Made by a program: the position numbers and the translations under genes. Source: Gigaspora margarita (taxonomy: Eukaryota > Glomeromycota > Glomeromycetes > Diversisporales > Gigasporaceae). Taken from it: a DNA stretch of 64,000 nt. The notes under the pieces are model-generated. The model worked only from the letters and a program-made list of their open reading frames with translations. It did no database searches and was not told where the DNA came from. Positions 1-11,345 of this stretch are shown one piece after another (positions within the stretch are counted from its first letter, which is position 1; each line of letters starts with the position of its first letter). Location: the NCBI GenBank assembly GCA_009809945.1, contig WTPW01000185.1, positions 138,548-202,547 on the forward strand, read 5' to 3'.

Positions 1-82
1 AAAAAAAAAAAAAAATCCGACCCGCCGACCGGAATTTTGAAACATCAGGTCATGCAAACCGAAAAATTAACTTTGCGTGGCC
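1..82. mobile_element. PIF/Harbinger-like MITE (family M1), right part only
   Basis: The window opens inside a short non-autonomous element. Its right end reads AACTTTGCGTGGCC followed by TTA. The same TIR, GGCCACGCAAAGTT at the left and AACTTTGCGTGGCC at the right, recurs at 1648, 1950-2030, 8807, 8932, 16454 and 22246. Where both ends are present they are bordered by 3-bp TWA duplications, the target preference of the PIF/Harbinger superfamily. The superfamily call rests on TSD length and sequence only; no transposase is present. Confidence 0.6.
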
Positions 83-639
83 TTATATTCTATTTTCAAC
101 GTAATAAGATCTTTATCCAACTTTCACGAATGAAAAAAGAAGTCTTTGGACAAAATATCTAGATATTATAGTCTTATTAACAGTAATCATCCTAGCAACA
201 GATGAATTATTCATTACAATCTTGCAATTATAATTTTTCGAATTCATATTTTTTTAATTCCCCGCAAAACGTATTGAAGTTGCAGATCTTGGATGCTTCT
301 ACTTGGATCACTCTTAAGAAACCTCTAGTTGAAAAATTGGACATTTGTGATATATTTTAATGAAGATTTCTCTATCTATAAAAGTAATATTTATCAGAAG
401 AATTGACGGACATTTCAAATTTTTTTGCTCCATATTGCGAACATGGGATGCTTTTATTTTCCATTTTTCAGTATTACAAAGTTCCGATTGTGACAACGAT
501 AATCATCCGATTTGGAAATTTGTATAAATAATTGAGTTTTATATGATTTACTAAATTTAGGTATAACGTTCAACAATCGTTCAACTCTACATAAACTCTT
601 CATATTAATATTTTTGCATGCCATACTTCTTTTTGAAAT

Positions 640-1022
640 TGATTATTTATTTTCAATGTGTTACTGGTTTATGCAGTTTTTTTTTTGGCGTGAGAATTTT
701 GGATTCTTCACTTTATAATTTAAGAAATTTATTTTTGATGCGCCATTAGTCGTGTAACTATTTTAAGGAACGTATTTTTCAGATAACGCTATTTCGTGAA
801 TTTCGATAATTTAAGAATATTACCACTTATATTTCCAATGTGCTACCAGTTTATGCAGGTTTTTTATATTTTTTTTTTGGCGTGATAATTCTAATTCTTC
901 ACTTAGTAATTTAAGAAATTTGTTTTTGATGTGCTACTAGTCATCTAGCTAGCTATTTTAGGGAGCGTGATTTTCAAATAACGCTATTTCGTGAATTTAC
1001 GGTAATTTAAGGATGTACCACT
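640..1022. repeat. Imperfect tandem duplication of about 180 bp (5' flank of the N/Q-rich ORF family)
   Basis: Segments 652-830 and 832-1022 are imperfect copies, each running from 'ttatgcag' through 'ggcgtgata/gaatt' to 'aacgctatttcgtgaattt'. One copy of the same segment lies upstream of the ORF copies at 17937 (about 17355-17440) and 23591 (about 23010-23090), so it belongs to the repeated block that carries the ORF. No coding function is seen. Confidence 0.6.
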
Positions 1023-1647
1023 AAAATTCTTTTTGAGAATTTCATTGAGGATTTTCATTGATGATTTTGTGATGATGGCGTTAAATGAAAATGAAATATA
1101 AAATGCCTGGATGCTGATGGTTTCAAAATAGTGTCACTTCATTAATTTTGTATCACATCTGTATAAATTTCATGTGTTAATTTTTTTTTAAATCAAAAAT
1201 TAATTATTTGTTTGGGCAAATTCTAATAAATACAAAGTTATAATACTTCGAAATTATACTTTAAATAATATGAACTTTAATCAAATTCTTTTTGTAGTAG
1301 AAGTGCCGATGAGATTATCTGATATAATTAATCAAAGTTACGAAATTTTGATTAACCAGATCGGTCGAATAAAACAAATTAATTATCTCAAAATTAAAAG
1401 ACTTAATTTTAATTTGAACTTTCATGACGCTCTTATACAAGCCTTTTCATCTTTTAAATGATAAATATAATATTAAAATTGCGTTAATGTTTTAAATAGT
1501 CATATAATATTCTTATTATTTATACTATTAACTTATTTACTATAGTGTTTGATTGTGACAACATAATTGATGTAACAGAAATAATATGTTATTAGAATTG
1601 AATTATCGATATTTTTTGTGTTGACTAGAAAATATTCTAATAAGTTA

Positions 1648-1914
1648 GGCCACGCAAAGTTGATTTTTCGTTTTGCATTACCCGCCGACCCATTTTTTCA
1701 ATTTTTCCATTTTTTTTTTTTTTTTTTTAGATCCCAATTGTGCCAATTGTTCGATTTTTGACATTTATTTTTCTACGCTATTTTCATCCGGCGTCACCCG
1801 ACAGAGTCCTTAATTTCCCGTAATTGTCCGATAGGACTGACGGAAAAAATATGACTGCTGACCAAATTTTTTGATTCCTTGTTGTGCAAAATGAAAAATT
1901 AACCTTGCATAACA
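1648..1914. mobile_element. PIF/Harbinger-like MITE M1, full length (267 bp)
   Basis: Starts with GGCCACGCAAAGTTGATTTT and ends with the degraded complement AACCTTGCATAACA. TTA is duplicated at 1645-1647 and 1915-1917. The inside has a T-tract and a GGACAATTACGGGAAATTAAGG-like core (in inverted orientation) shared with the copies at 8932, 16454 and 22246. No ORF. Confidence 0.65.
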
Positions 1915-1949
1915 TTAGATGTGACATTATTCTATTAATTTACAGTAAA

Positions 1950-2030
1950 TTAGAAAAAAAAAATCCGACCGACCGACCCATGTTTTCAGATTCCATGTAA
2001 TGCAAAACGAAAAATCAACTTTGCGTGGCC
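1950..2030. mobile_element. M1 MITE, right-end fragment
   Basis: An 80-bp piece with an A-tract, a 'ccgaccgaccgaccca' stretch and the M1 right end TTTGCGTGGCC followed by TTA. The left end is missing. It closely resembles the fragment at the window start. Confidence 0.55.
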
Positions 2031-2035
2031 TTATA

Positions 2036-2230
2036 CTAATATTTTGTTGCTTTTAAGGAGACATAAATATAAACACAAAAAAAATGATACAAAGGTCTTT
2101 AGTTCTTCAAATTACGTTATTATTTTAAACAGTCATATTTTGTTGCTTTTAAGGAGAAATAAATATAAACACAAAACAAAATGATATAAGTACCTTTAGT
2201 TCTTCACCTTATTCCAAAAATTTTACAATT
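2036..2230. repeat. About 96-bp tandem duplication just upstream of N/Q ORF copy 1
   Basis: The segment beginning 'tattttgttgcttttaagg' and ending 'ctttagttcttca' occurs at 2037-2115 and again at 2137-2200. The second copy leads into the ORF start. The single-copy version precedes the ORFs at 17937 and 23591, so the doubling is specific to this copy. Confidence 0.65.
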
Positions 2231-2488
2231 ATGAGCCAGTTCACAATTCAAATTGGCGTTCAACCACAAAATAATTATAGCCAAGTCCAAAGACCTCAGA
2301 ATAACGGTGGACCACAAAACGCTAATGGCCAATTTCAAAGACTTCAGAATACTGATGATTTTATTGCTATTCAGCAACACGCTGATCTAGTTAATGGTGC
2401 ATATCCATTCACTAGAAAACAAGAAGTAGAAAATCAAACACAACAGAGTACTCAATTTTCTACAATGCTGTTTTCAGGGATTCCATAA
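2231..2488 (+). CDS. Small Asn/Gln-rich protein, family copy 1 (85 aa), function unknown
   Basis: I recognise no known family. The 85-residue ORF begins MSQFTIQIGVQP, is rich in Gln and Asn throughout, and has the block QRLQNTDDFIA near its centre followed by HADLVNG. No signal peptide, membrane segment or cysteine is visible. Paralogues at 17937-18200 and 23591-23854 keep the same start context (ccttattccaaaaattt then ATG), the same frame and nearly the same length; the only length change against copy 2 is 6 nt in frame near the C-terminus. Many differences between copies change the amino acid, so selection for the protein is not clear. It could be a domesticated or decayed piece of the large repeat that carries it. 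A real gene is plausible, not shown. Confidence 0.4.
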   Translation: MSQFTIQIGVQPQNNYSQVQRPQNNGGPQNANGQFQRLQNTDDFIAIQQHADLVNGAYPFTRKQEVENQTQQSTQFSTMLFSGIP

Positions 2489-3500
2489 ACATAGTCACGC
2501 ATAAGACCGTTCGAATTTAATTCTTCGGTTAACGTCACCAACCAATCGCCGATCATTTGATTTATATCAACCAATGAAATTGGCCCATATTTGTTCATTT
2601 TATATGCTCGTTTCATTTTAACCCTCCTCATCCGAGAATCCTAAAAAGTGAAGAATCAACAGCAAGCGAACTAAATATATTATTCTTTCAATTTGCGCTT
2701 TTTAGCCACTATTTTTTTATTTTTTATTTTCTAAGGTTTCGCATTCTAAATATAATTACCTCTAAGAATATGTGTTAAAATATTTCTAGATTACAAATTT
2801 ATGAAATTTATGTAACATTTTTGACCTTTTTTTATTCTGTAATTTTAAGCACGTTGATTAAGGAATATAGTGTAACTTCAATTGAACATTTTTATTCGTT
2901 ACAAAAGCAAACGGGTGCCATCCAAGTTAGAACTATAAACCTTTTTCAAAGATTTATATTACAATATTTTTACAAAGAACAATAAGTTATTCCAAAAGTT
3001 TTTCAGCAATAATATAATCAAAAATACTAATAAAACATTATTACAAAAAAACTTTTTATATATATTCATATTAAAATGATGGTAAATACAAAGTTTTTTA
3101 AAAGCAAATAGAAATATTTAGAAAACCAATAAAAAACCTATATGTTTGGCAATGTGATAAAACTATAATATGTTAAAAATACAATTTCTACGCTTAACTT
3201 CGAGGAAGATAAATCTCTAGTGAAGACCCGTTCTGCTCGAGCACGATCATGCATTGTTAGAGGAAACCAAACTATCTAAATTATTAACGCTACATTAACG
3301 GCTTATTTAAGTATCAGCGCATACGTCAAGTTCAATATGATTTACTTTCGATTGGAGAGATTCTAGATTTTCTGACACTTATTGAAGTAGATAATTTTTT
3401 AAGTTTATGCATTATCTATTCATATCGGCTAGCAGCGAGTTATTCGCTCCAAAAAAACAGGCAGTCGTTTAAACTACGATCGCGCTTAGTCGAAAGAGGC
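2489..3500. repeat. 3' flank of the N/Q-ORF repeat block, copy 1
   Basis: About 1 kb without a gene. It is collinear with 18201-18890, 20060-20830 and 23999-24720: shared landmarks are 'gggtgccatccaagttagaa', 'gtgaagacccgttctgct' (copies 1 and 2) and 'atttaagtatcag'. The segment 3400-3500 with 'gagttattcgctcc' is shared only with 20720-20830. Confidence 0.65.
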
Positions 3501-3505
3501 AGTAC

Positions 3506-3662
3506 TGTTACATCTAAAGTAGAAATTTATCTAAAGTAGCGACTGGCTAAAATTAAGCCTCTGAAGTTAGATCTTCATGCATTAAGTCGTAATTTTAGCC
3601 AGGGCGCTACTTTAAATATATAAAGTAGCTACTTTAGATAAATCGCTACTTTAGATGCAACA
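3506..3662. mobile_element. 157-bp hairpin MITE with GTAC target duplication
   Basis: Ends are TGTTACATCTAAAGTAG and the complement CTTTAGATGCAACA, flanked by GTAC at 3502-3505 and 3663-3666. The paralogous position in block 2 (about 20825-20832) reads 'gaggcggtaccagg' without the element, so this is an insertion and not an original part of the block. A degraded relative may lie near 42290-42420. Confidence 0.7.
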
Positions 3663-5396
3663 GTACCCAGAATGGAATGGAGTTATGTTTGCATCACAGA
3701 GTGAGGTGTTCCACGCTAAATGATTTACAAACATAGTGCAGCACTATATGATTGGCCGACTATGTAAGATTTTTAATATTTTGTTGATAATTTATTAAAA
3801 AAATAAAAATTATGCATTTTCAAAATGTTACAATTCCCTTTCTAGTAAAGAAAATTCGATTATGTAACTTGCAAATGATATAAAAATAGTGTGATTTAAA
3901 AACTATGTGCCATATTTAATATTAATAAATTATTTACCGACAAGTTCATTTTACTGACAGTTCATTTCACCGAAGCTCATTTCACCGACAAAGTAATTCT
4001 GGTCATTGTCATTAGGGTTAGGGTAGGGTCAGGGTAAAATTAGGGTTAAAGTTAGTGTGCTGTATAGAAAAAAACTTGTTGGTGAAATGAGCTTCGGTGA
4101 AATGAACTGTCGGTAAAATGAACTTGTCGGTGAATAATTTGTCGNTGAAATGGGATGTCTGTGAAGTGATTTTTGGTGAAATAATACGGACCCAAATTTT
4201 AGTAGGTCTAGAGATGGGTTTCATGCGTGCGCATGATTCCTCAATCATGCGCATGAATGCGCATTAATGCGCATGTTTCCGAATCATGCGCATTTTATCC
4301 CATCAAAATTTTATATAGAAAAATTAAATATAAAATAAGTATAATTAACATTCTAATCTATCTATATACTTCAATTCTGGACCTGTTCGCTTTAACATTT
4401 TTGATTGGTCGTATCCAAAAAATGTGGCCTAAATGTGTAAGATGATTATGACTATTATCATGGTCGAGTAATTAATATAAAATTCGAGTAATTATTATAT
4501 CATTTTTTAATGCCCTTATTAACGCCCAAAATTATGAACGTAAATTTTCCAAATTTACTTTTGTTGTTTGATTGCCTAATATTTACAAACTATTTTGGGC
4601 TAAAAAAGTTCACGAATTTGAAACGTTTTGTATAATGGTCTCAAGTTCAAGAATAAGTGCAAGTGCAAGAACAAATGCAAGAACACGACAAATGCTCCGC
4701 TATATGATTAATAAAAAAAATAGTGAATATATTAGCGAATATCAAAAAAGTTACATTCAGCCAAATATTTAGATGATTGATTTCTAGATTTTTGGTCAGA
4801 ATTTTTGCTGCCAAGATTATCTGATAATCAACTAATTTTCTCAGTGACTCGTAGTTTTATGTCGACCAACCAATAAAATTACAGTTATGTTCAAAAGGTA
4901 ATCAATGTGCTAAACTAATATAGCAATACCGTATAAGGTTTTCTCTTTGCAACAATTATTTAAAAAATTGGCATTCACCAATAAAACTAAGCTGCATACT
5001 ATCTGTTATTGGAGTAATGAGCTTTGTAACAAACTTTTTATAGTTAGCTTATACTAATTCAAACTAACCCACTATATATTGCAATTACTGGTATAGCGAA
5101 CAAATTTTGTAATGGAATTTTTTTATAAAAACTCATAATAAAAATCACAATAATTCTAATAAAACCAGGCTCATCCATACTGAAATAGAGTGTGAATTCT
5201 GTGGCAGAATTTTATGATATCATAATTTTAATGAAACTAACTCAATTTTAACCATATACTGTAGTTAATAGAATAGTATGTTCAGTAACAGACTTTTTTG
5301 TGACGATTCAATGCAAACTAACTTGGCATATTTATGAATATTATATAATGCGAATTTACAGATTTTAACTAAGATTCTAAGGTTTTATACAAAGCT

Positions 5397-5415
5397 CCCG
5401 TGGCAGAGCCACGGG
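5397..5415. repeat. Short perfect hairpin CCCGTGGC-AGA-GCCACGGG
   Basis: A GC-rich 8-bp stem with a 3-nt loop in otherwise AT-rich DNA. Related hairpins occur at 41397-41413 (GAA loop), 44353-44367 and 8638-8686. Such GC hairpins resemble the terminal hairpins of rolling-circle (Helitron-like) transposons, but no CTRR terminus or Rep/helicase gene was found beside it, so the class is open. Confidence 0.4.
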
Positions 5416-5804
5416 TCAGGTGTCAAATTATATAAGATAAGCAATGATGAAGTTTACAATTAGCTAATTTGTAAAAATTTATATATATAGGCAAAATCTG
5501 ATTTTAGTTTCGATATGTAGTATCTTTATTTAGATATATTATTAATAATAAAGATATAAATTGAAAAAATTTTTTTATAATGCGGTATCATGTGCATTTT
5601 ATATATCATGCGCATTAATGTGCATTCATGCACATTTTATTATAAAATGTGCATTTTTCCCATCTCTAAGTAGGTCTAATCGTTTAAATAATACTATTAA
5701 AATGTTATAACTCTCTTTCTAATAAAGCAAATTCAATTCTGTAACTTGTAAATGATATAAAAATAGCGTGGCTTTAAATTATGTTGTCATATTTAATATT
5801 AAGG

Positions 5805-6138
5805 ATTACAGCTAATTTGAAAATTAGTGGAACATGTGATTAATTTTGTGATGATCATCCAAATTTCGGTAATTATTTTTCATATTTTCGATAATATAAT
5901 TTTTGGCCGATATATTATCGCGGTATCGTTTGTTTTGATGTTCAGACTGATCCGGATATTTTGTAACAAACCATCCCGGATCAGTCTGAAAATCAAAACA
6001 AACGATACCACGATAATATATCGGCCAAAATTTATATTATCGAAAAACTATACTGTTATTACGAAAAATAATTACCGATATTTGGATGATCATCACAAAA
6101 TTCATCACATGTCCCACTAATTTTCAATCAGCTGTAAT
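5805..6138. mobile_element. Near-perfect 334-bp foldback element
   Basis: The left arm (ATTACAGCTAATTTG..., 5805-5960) is repeated inverted as the right arm (about 5977-6138, ending AGCTGTAAT), with a spacer of roughly 20 nt. The arms differ at few positions, which suggests a fairly young insertion or a hairpin kept by gene conversion. Landmark: GGCCGATATATTATCG near the middle of each arm. The 97-residue ORF across it is an artefact of the palindrome. Confidence 0.7.
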
Positions 6139-6839
6139 TGATTTGTAACCGTGGTTAAAAAAACCGCATCAAATATACCAATCAAATTTGAAGATCAGGT
6201 GTAATGTTACACATTTGAAAAGAGTTAAAACAAATGTCCATTTTGTCAAAAATTGCTTCTAACTCAAAATTTCGCATAGAAAACTACCTTTCGGGTTCTA
6301 ACAAAAAAAAATTTCTTGCTAAATTTTAATAAAACTATACCTTTCTCTAACTCCCTAGCCTCACACTAATCCTAACCTTAATTATACTTCGCTAAGTTCA
6401 TTGACCACATGATTTTTGCATGATGTCAATCATGTGTTATCTGGTAATATTATTTATGGTTATAAAATTTACCTGTAACCTACGGTTACAAAACAATTAA
6501 TCCTAATATTAATATATATATTTTAGCAGGTCTCTATTATTTAATTGTTAAATAACTATTTAATTTTTTAAATTTATAAGTTTAGCCAAATTAATAAAAT
6601 GAATTGAAAAATATCTCAACATAGTTTTAAAACTACACTATTTTTATATCATTTATAAGTTATAGAATCGGATTTGCTTTACTAGAAAGAGAGTTATAAC
6701 ATTTTAAAAATACATAATTTTTATTATAAATTATGTATCATTGTTATGGTAATAAATTGATCGACATAATTTTAAAACGCTTACATAGTAGACCAATTAT
6801 ATAGTGCTGCATTATGTTTGTAAATCATTTAGCGTGGAA

Positions 6840-8341
6840 CACTAGGGTGTGAAATAGCATATTAAACACAAACTTAGTAAAGATTTTACTAATTAAGATT
6901 TTTCTGGAAATATCTGAATTATTTCTAGTGATGGGCAATGCGCGGGATCCGTGCGTGATCCCACGCAGGATATTTAATATAAAATTATCTGGCCTGCGTT
7001 AGCATATCACCTGGCCTGAATTAGCAAAACATCTGGCCTGCTTTAACATAAGTGGGCCAATTCCTAATTAGTATTTTATGTACTTACAAAAAAATATTAT
7101 GAACGCATTAACTTTTTATTTATTTCTCGTTCTACATATATATACGTACGTACAGAGATAATGCGCAAACTGTACGTTAAAATAAATTTTTTAAATTGTC
7201 ATTATTAATAAAGTGGGAATCTAGACTTTTAATTTCTTGCATAAAATAATACACCAAGATTGTGTACCATATGGGCGAAAATCTCCAATTTCAGTGATTA
7301 TTTCATATGAGTGATAAGGTTAAATAAATTTGAGCCAATCATTTATGTGATTTAGATGATTATTGACTATTTGATCAAAAATTATAAGCTCGATTATGAA
7401 TTTCTTATGAGTCGTTTATGGATTTTTGTATGTATATAACCTAGTTATAAATTTTTGTATGTATGTACAGTACTTGATCACTATAAATTTTAGTACATTT
7501 ATACCTGATTATACATCTGATTGCTTATAAATTTTTATACGCTTATGATTTGATCGCTTTGTTACCATTATAATTTTTAAATATGTATTTATATAATAAT
7601 ATTTTAAAAAAATTGATAAAATTAAGGCAAATCTGAATTGATGAATTTAATAATAAGATTCAAATGTTTTAAAAGTAGGCAAAGTCTATATAAGCATTTT
7701 TATTTGTAATCAATGCTGTAAGATTTATAAGAAATGATTATTATTTTAACGAGAAATTACATTCCTCATGATCATATATACATATATATGTATATATATT
7801 TATTAATCATAAAAAATCCAGAGACTCTACTCAATCCAATGAATCCTGCGAATCCCGCAAGGGATTCTGCATCCCACGTGGAATTTTTAAAAAAATCAGG
7901 ATTTGCCCATCACTAATTATTTCAAATCTATTGGTTGCTAATATGTAAACATCTGGAAAGGTGCTAAAACATAATGTTAACAGTAGTAATTTTAAACTTT
8001 AATATCTCATAAATTAATGAAGATATACCTATAAAATTATACCTGTTAAATCATTTTAATGTGCTCTTTAGTGTCATAGAACCATTTTTGCTCCTTTTAT
8101 ATTAATTAAAGCAGAATTCAGTAACAAAAATCACATTTTTATTATTGAAAAATTCAAAATGGCTCTATTACGTTAAAGATCATATCAAGCTGATTTGAAT
8201 AAGTATAATTTTATAAGTATATCTTTATTAATTCATGAGCTATTAAAGTTTAAAATTTACTATGTTTTGCTAGTCATAAAAAAATTTACTATATGTTCTT
8301 CACTATGTTTGTAAATCATATGCAATCCCACACCCTAGTGG
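6840..8341. mobile_element. CACTA-like non-autonomous DNA transposon (1.5 kb)
   Basis: TIRs begin CACTAGGGTGTG at both ends: left 'CACTAGGGTGTGAAATAGCA', right the complement of '...CACACCCTAGTG'. GAA is duplicated at 6837-6839 and 8342-8344. A CACTA terminus and a 3-bp TSD are the signature of the CACTA (En/Spm) superfamily. It sits in the last few bases of the right TIR of the 3703-8350 element and contains a hAT-like element. No transposase ORF. Confidence 0.7.
6926..7915. mobile_element. hAT-like MITE, family TAGTGATGGGCAA, copy 1 (990 bp)
   Basis: Ends are TAGTGATGGGCAA and TTGCCCATCACTA, with an exact 8-bp duplication ATTATTTC at 6918-6925 and 7916-7923. Both subterminal regions carry repeats built on 'gcgggat', related to those of copy 2 at 14485-15288 ('gcgcgggat'). 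TIR and TSD fit hAT. It is nested inside the CACTA-like element and is therefore younger. Confidence 0.8.
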
Positions 8342-8637
8342 AACACCCCAAAACTTGCATTTGATTGGGTGTTAAAAATCTATGATTTTACATGTTAATG
8401 TGCTGTGCAAGTGTAACATGCTGCTACTGTTCATGATGAGTACTGGAGTATTCACATTACTCTGAGATACGTAGACGAAATATCATATGATTCATATGAT
8501 CAGATTATAAGATAATTACATGGGTCTTATGTGACAACCCGTGCTTTTTCATTTACTTATTGGCACAGGATTGTTATGTTAGACACTGTGCAATAAGATA
8601 GTTATTATATGGGTATGTTGAATAACCCATTACACAC

Positions 8638-8686
8638 ACGGGTTCATATTTAAATCCTGTGCCTTCGGCACAGAATATGAACCCGT
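8638..8686. repeat. Long hairpin with CTGTGCC-TTC-GGCACAG core
   Basis: A stem from 'acgggttcatatt' to 'aatatgaacccgt' closes on a GC-rich core with a TTC loop. It resembles the GC hairpins at 5397, 41397 and 44353. It could be a transposon terminus or a stable RNA hairpin; the sequence does not decide. Confidence 0.4.
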
Positions 8687-8806
8687 CTGTAACTGTATTA
8701 TTTACCACAACTAATACAATAACTATAATTTATTTAGATACATTTACTTCACTCCCGGATGAATGAAGATCTAACCTAATTTGTTGATGATCATAGCTAC
8801 ATATAA

Positions 8807-8906
8807 GGCCACGCAAAGTTAATTTTTCGTTTTGCATAACCTGGAGTTTCAAAATTCTGGTTGGTGGGTCAGATTTTTTTTTTTTTTAAATTAACTTTAT
8901 GTGGCC
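8807..8906. mobile_element. M1 MITE, internally deleted (100 bp)
   Basis: GGCCACGCAAAGTTAATTTT at the left, AACTTTATGTGGCC at the right, TAA at 8804-8806 and 8907-8909. The middle found in 260-bp copies is missing. Confidence 0.7.
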
Positions 8907-8931
8907 TAAATTAATTCATGTTCGCATCTAA

Positions 8932-9165
8932 GGTCACACAAAGTTAATTCTTCAGTTTGCATAACATGGAATAAAAAATTTTGTCTTTTTTTTATTGGGC
9001 CTATCGGGTAATTACGGAAAATTAAGGTCATCATCGGGTGATACTGGAGAAAATATTTAAATGGCAAAAATGGAATAATTGGCACAATAGGAATTTAAAA
9101 AAAAATTTTTTTGGAAAAATTGGGTTGGTGGGTTATACAAAATGAAAAATTAACTTTGCGTAGCC
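8932..9165. mobile_element. M1 MITE (234 bp)
   Basis: Left end GGTCACACAAAGTTAATTCT, right end AACTTTGCGTAGCC, TAA at 8929-8931 and 9166-9168. The inside has the 'taattacggaaaattaagg' core seen in other M1 copies. Confidence 0.7.
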
Positions 9166-9536
9166 TAAAACTGATTTTTTTTTATATGCGTAGCGGTCTT
9201 TGTGCAATAAGTAAAGTTGTTTGCCATAACGATTTGCACATAATTTGAAAATTTTAAAAAATTTTATTAAGTTTTTTTTGAAAATATTTTGATATTTTAG
9301 ATGCATGTAAACAAAAAATAAAAGATATAATTAAAATTATTATATCTCGATGCATTCTTGAAACCTTTAGAATTTTTTTATGAAAATTTAATCCTATATG
9401 CTTTAGAACTTAGAGGACAACTTTTATTAAGTCGATAATTAGTGTTAACAATACAGTTATTCTAGGAATGATGTATTTAATAAAATTTTTAATTTTAAAA
9501 AAAATACTATTTTTTGTATCTTAAAATTTTATATAA

Positions 9537-9794
9537 GGCGAGAACAACTGGATTCGGTGTTTTACATTACCCCCCCTCCAGAGGGGGGAGGAGGGGGAGG
9601 AATAGTTCACATAGTAAAATTTTAAAAAAATTTTTTTCGAAAATTTTTTTTTCGAATTGTTCCATGATTGTAAAAATTTTCTGAAATATCCCGAAGCCCT
9701 ATATATATTTATCTAAATTTTTTTTACTATAAGGGAGAGGAGGGACTCTGAGGAGGAGGGGTAATGTAAAACACCAAATCCAGTTGGTCTCGCC
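9537..9794. mobile_element. PIF/Harbinger-like MITE M2, copy 1 (258 bp)
   Basis: Ends GGCGAGAACAACTGGATTCG and CCAGTTGGTCTCGCC, with TAA at 9534-9536 and 9795-9797. After each TIR comes 'tttacattac' and a C-run (complement G-run). Related copies: 13682-13923 and 14166-14418. It lies at the centre of the 8760-10333 foldback. Confidence 0.75.
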
Positions 9795-10333
9795 TAATAA
9801 AACATTGTAAAATTTATATTGGAATAATCTAATAAAATAAATAATATATTATATAATATAATATAATATGTATATCGTATTTTAGAATCATATTTTTATA
9901 AATTTTACAATGTTTCATTATATAAAAATGTTAAGATACAAAAAAATATGATTTTTTAAACATTAAAATTTAAATAAACACATTATTCCTGAAACAACTG
10001 TATTGTTAACACTTAAATATCGACTTAATGAAAGTTGTTCTCTAAGTTCTAAAGCATATAGGATTAAATTTTCATAAAAAAATTCTAAAGGGTTCAAGAA
10101 TGCGTTGAGATGTAATAATTTTAATTATATTATTTATTTTTTGTTTACAGGCATTTAAAATATCAAAGTATTTTCAAAAAAAACTTAATAAAATTTTCTA
10201 AAATTCTCAAATTATGTGCAAATCGTTATGGCAAACAACTTTACTTATTGCACAAAGACCGCTATGCATATAAAAAAAATCGGTTTTATATGTAGCTACG
10301 ATCATTAACAAATTAGGTTAGATCTTCATGATA

Positions 10334-10975
10334 TTGTGAGGTCCAGAAAATCGTGACTCGAAAGATGCTACGCCAACTCACATTACCCTGATTATGACGA
10401 TCTCTTACCTAAAATGGAGTTGCCGGCGATATATCGAATATATTGAAGAAATTAAATAAATCCCAGATAACAAATATAATGAAAATAATATATAAAGCTC
10501 TTAAAATCAATTTAATAGTTATAGGAGATATAATAGTTTTATTCGTTATAATCAGTTTAATCATTGTAATTAAGATAATGTAAACAAGGGATAAAATGAT
10601 TATAATAAGTACTAAGTAAAAGTTTATTATAAATAAAGGCATTACCGACCCCAAGAGAGGGGGAGGTCTCTTTCGCTTCACTAATAACTAAGTCCTAATT
10701 TTACTAAATACATTGCCCATAACCGTACATTAAATATTGCATTAATACACCCTTTAAATCCTATGTTATAACTTGTCATTTATTGGATCATTAATCACGT
10801 GACCTAGCATTGCTAAATAAAGTAGCCGAAGCCTTTATTACCCACCAGCCAAATCTAACACACCTCTTTCAAAAGGTTACTACCTGCAGGTTATGCAAGT
10901 TTCTGCTCTATGAGAAATTACTGCACGGAATAATACTGAAATACACAGAAAAGTTTGAATACGTGACCACAAAAA
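10334..10975. other. No gene recognised
   Basis: AT-rich sequence. A minus-strand 90-residue ORF (10409-10681) is of low complexity (Ile/Leu/Phe) and resembles no family I know. I see no clear repeat ends here. Confidence 0.4.
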
Positions 10976-11119
10976 CCTGCACATAAATATACACAGGACA
11001 ATGCACGGGAAAGCAAGTTCATGGCACGTAAAAGGGCGCAGATTCTATGCAACGCTGCACATACTTACATAAATTTTATGTGTTTTTTGTGCATTGTCTC
11101 GTGCATATTTACGTGCAGG
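10976..11119. mobile_element. Short inverted-repeat element (TIR CCTGCACATAAATAT)
   Basis: About 31 bp at the left (CCTGCACATAAATATACACA, then GGACAATGCAC) is matched inverted at 11089-11119 (GTGCATTGTCTCGTGCATAT, then TTACGTGCAGG). Further 'tgcacg/tgcagg' motifs extend left to about 10883, so the true element may be longer. No TSD assigned. Confidence 0.5.
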
Positions 11120-11178
11120 TAACATATAATAGCATATGTCCATACATTATATACATAATAACATATATCGCATATGCA

Positions 11179-11345
11179 TTATTTTATTAACTAAATTTTA
11201 TTATTTTATTAACTAAATTTTATTATTTTATTAACTAAATTTTATTATTTTATTAACTAAATTTTATAAGTTTTATTAACTAAATTTTGTATTTTATTAA
11301 ATAACTTAATTATTTAATTATTTTATTAATTAAATTTTATAATAC
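11179..11345. repeat. AT-rich minisatellite, unit about 22 bp
   Basis: Five to seven imperfect tandem units of 'ttattttattaactaaatt' type, followed by degraded units. Confidence 0.85.

Larger units (their letters stand above)
3703..8350. mobile_element. TIR element (family GGTGTTCCACG) inflated by nested insertions
   Basis: The left end starts GAGGTGTTCCACGCTAAATG and the right end completes as GGAACACCCC at 8350. The inverted arms share 'gatttacaaacatagtgcag' and 'aaatgatataaaaatag' (about 3703-3905 against 6600-6840). The same family is 165 bp long at 20862-21026, at the paralogous point of block 2. Inside are a 334-bp hairpin element (5805-6138) and a CACTA-like element (6840-8341) that itself holds a hAT-like element. 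No transposase ORF is seen. TTAGGG-like runs at about 4013-4050 are too short to be telomeric. Confidence 0.6.
8760..10333. mobile_element. Foldback (long-TIR) element with three nested MITEs
   Basis: The outer arms 'gaagatctaacctaatttgt' (8763 on) and its inverted copy (10290-10330) continue inward through 'gtctttgtgcaataagtaaa' (about 9197) and its complement (about 10237-10256). The arms are several hundred bases each. The left arm is interrupted by two M1 MITEs; after the right arm's 'acatataa' the left-arm sequence resumes at 9166 exactly at a TAA. The centre holds the MITE 9537-9794. No ORF of interest. Confidence 0.7.

Noticed and set aside
4010-4050. TTAGGG-like run 'attagggttagggtagggt' as telomere or interstitial telomere
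   Set aside because: Only two or three imperfect units. Similar short runs at 37770, 40975 and 63500 lie inside MITE interiors, so they are parts of those families.
5827-6120. 97-residue plus-strand ORF
   Set aside because: It spans both arms of a near-perfect inverted repeat; the ORF is a by-product of the palindrome.
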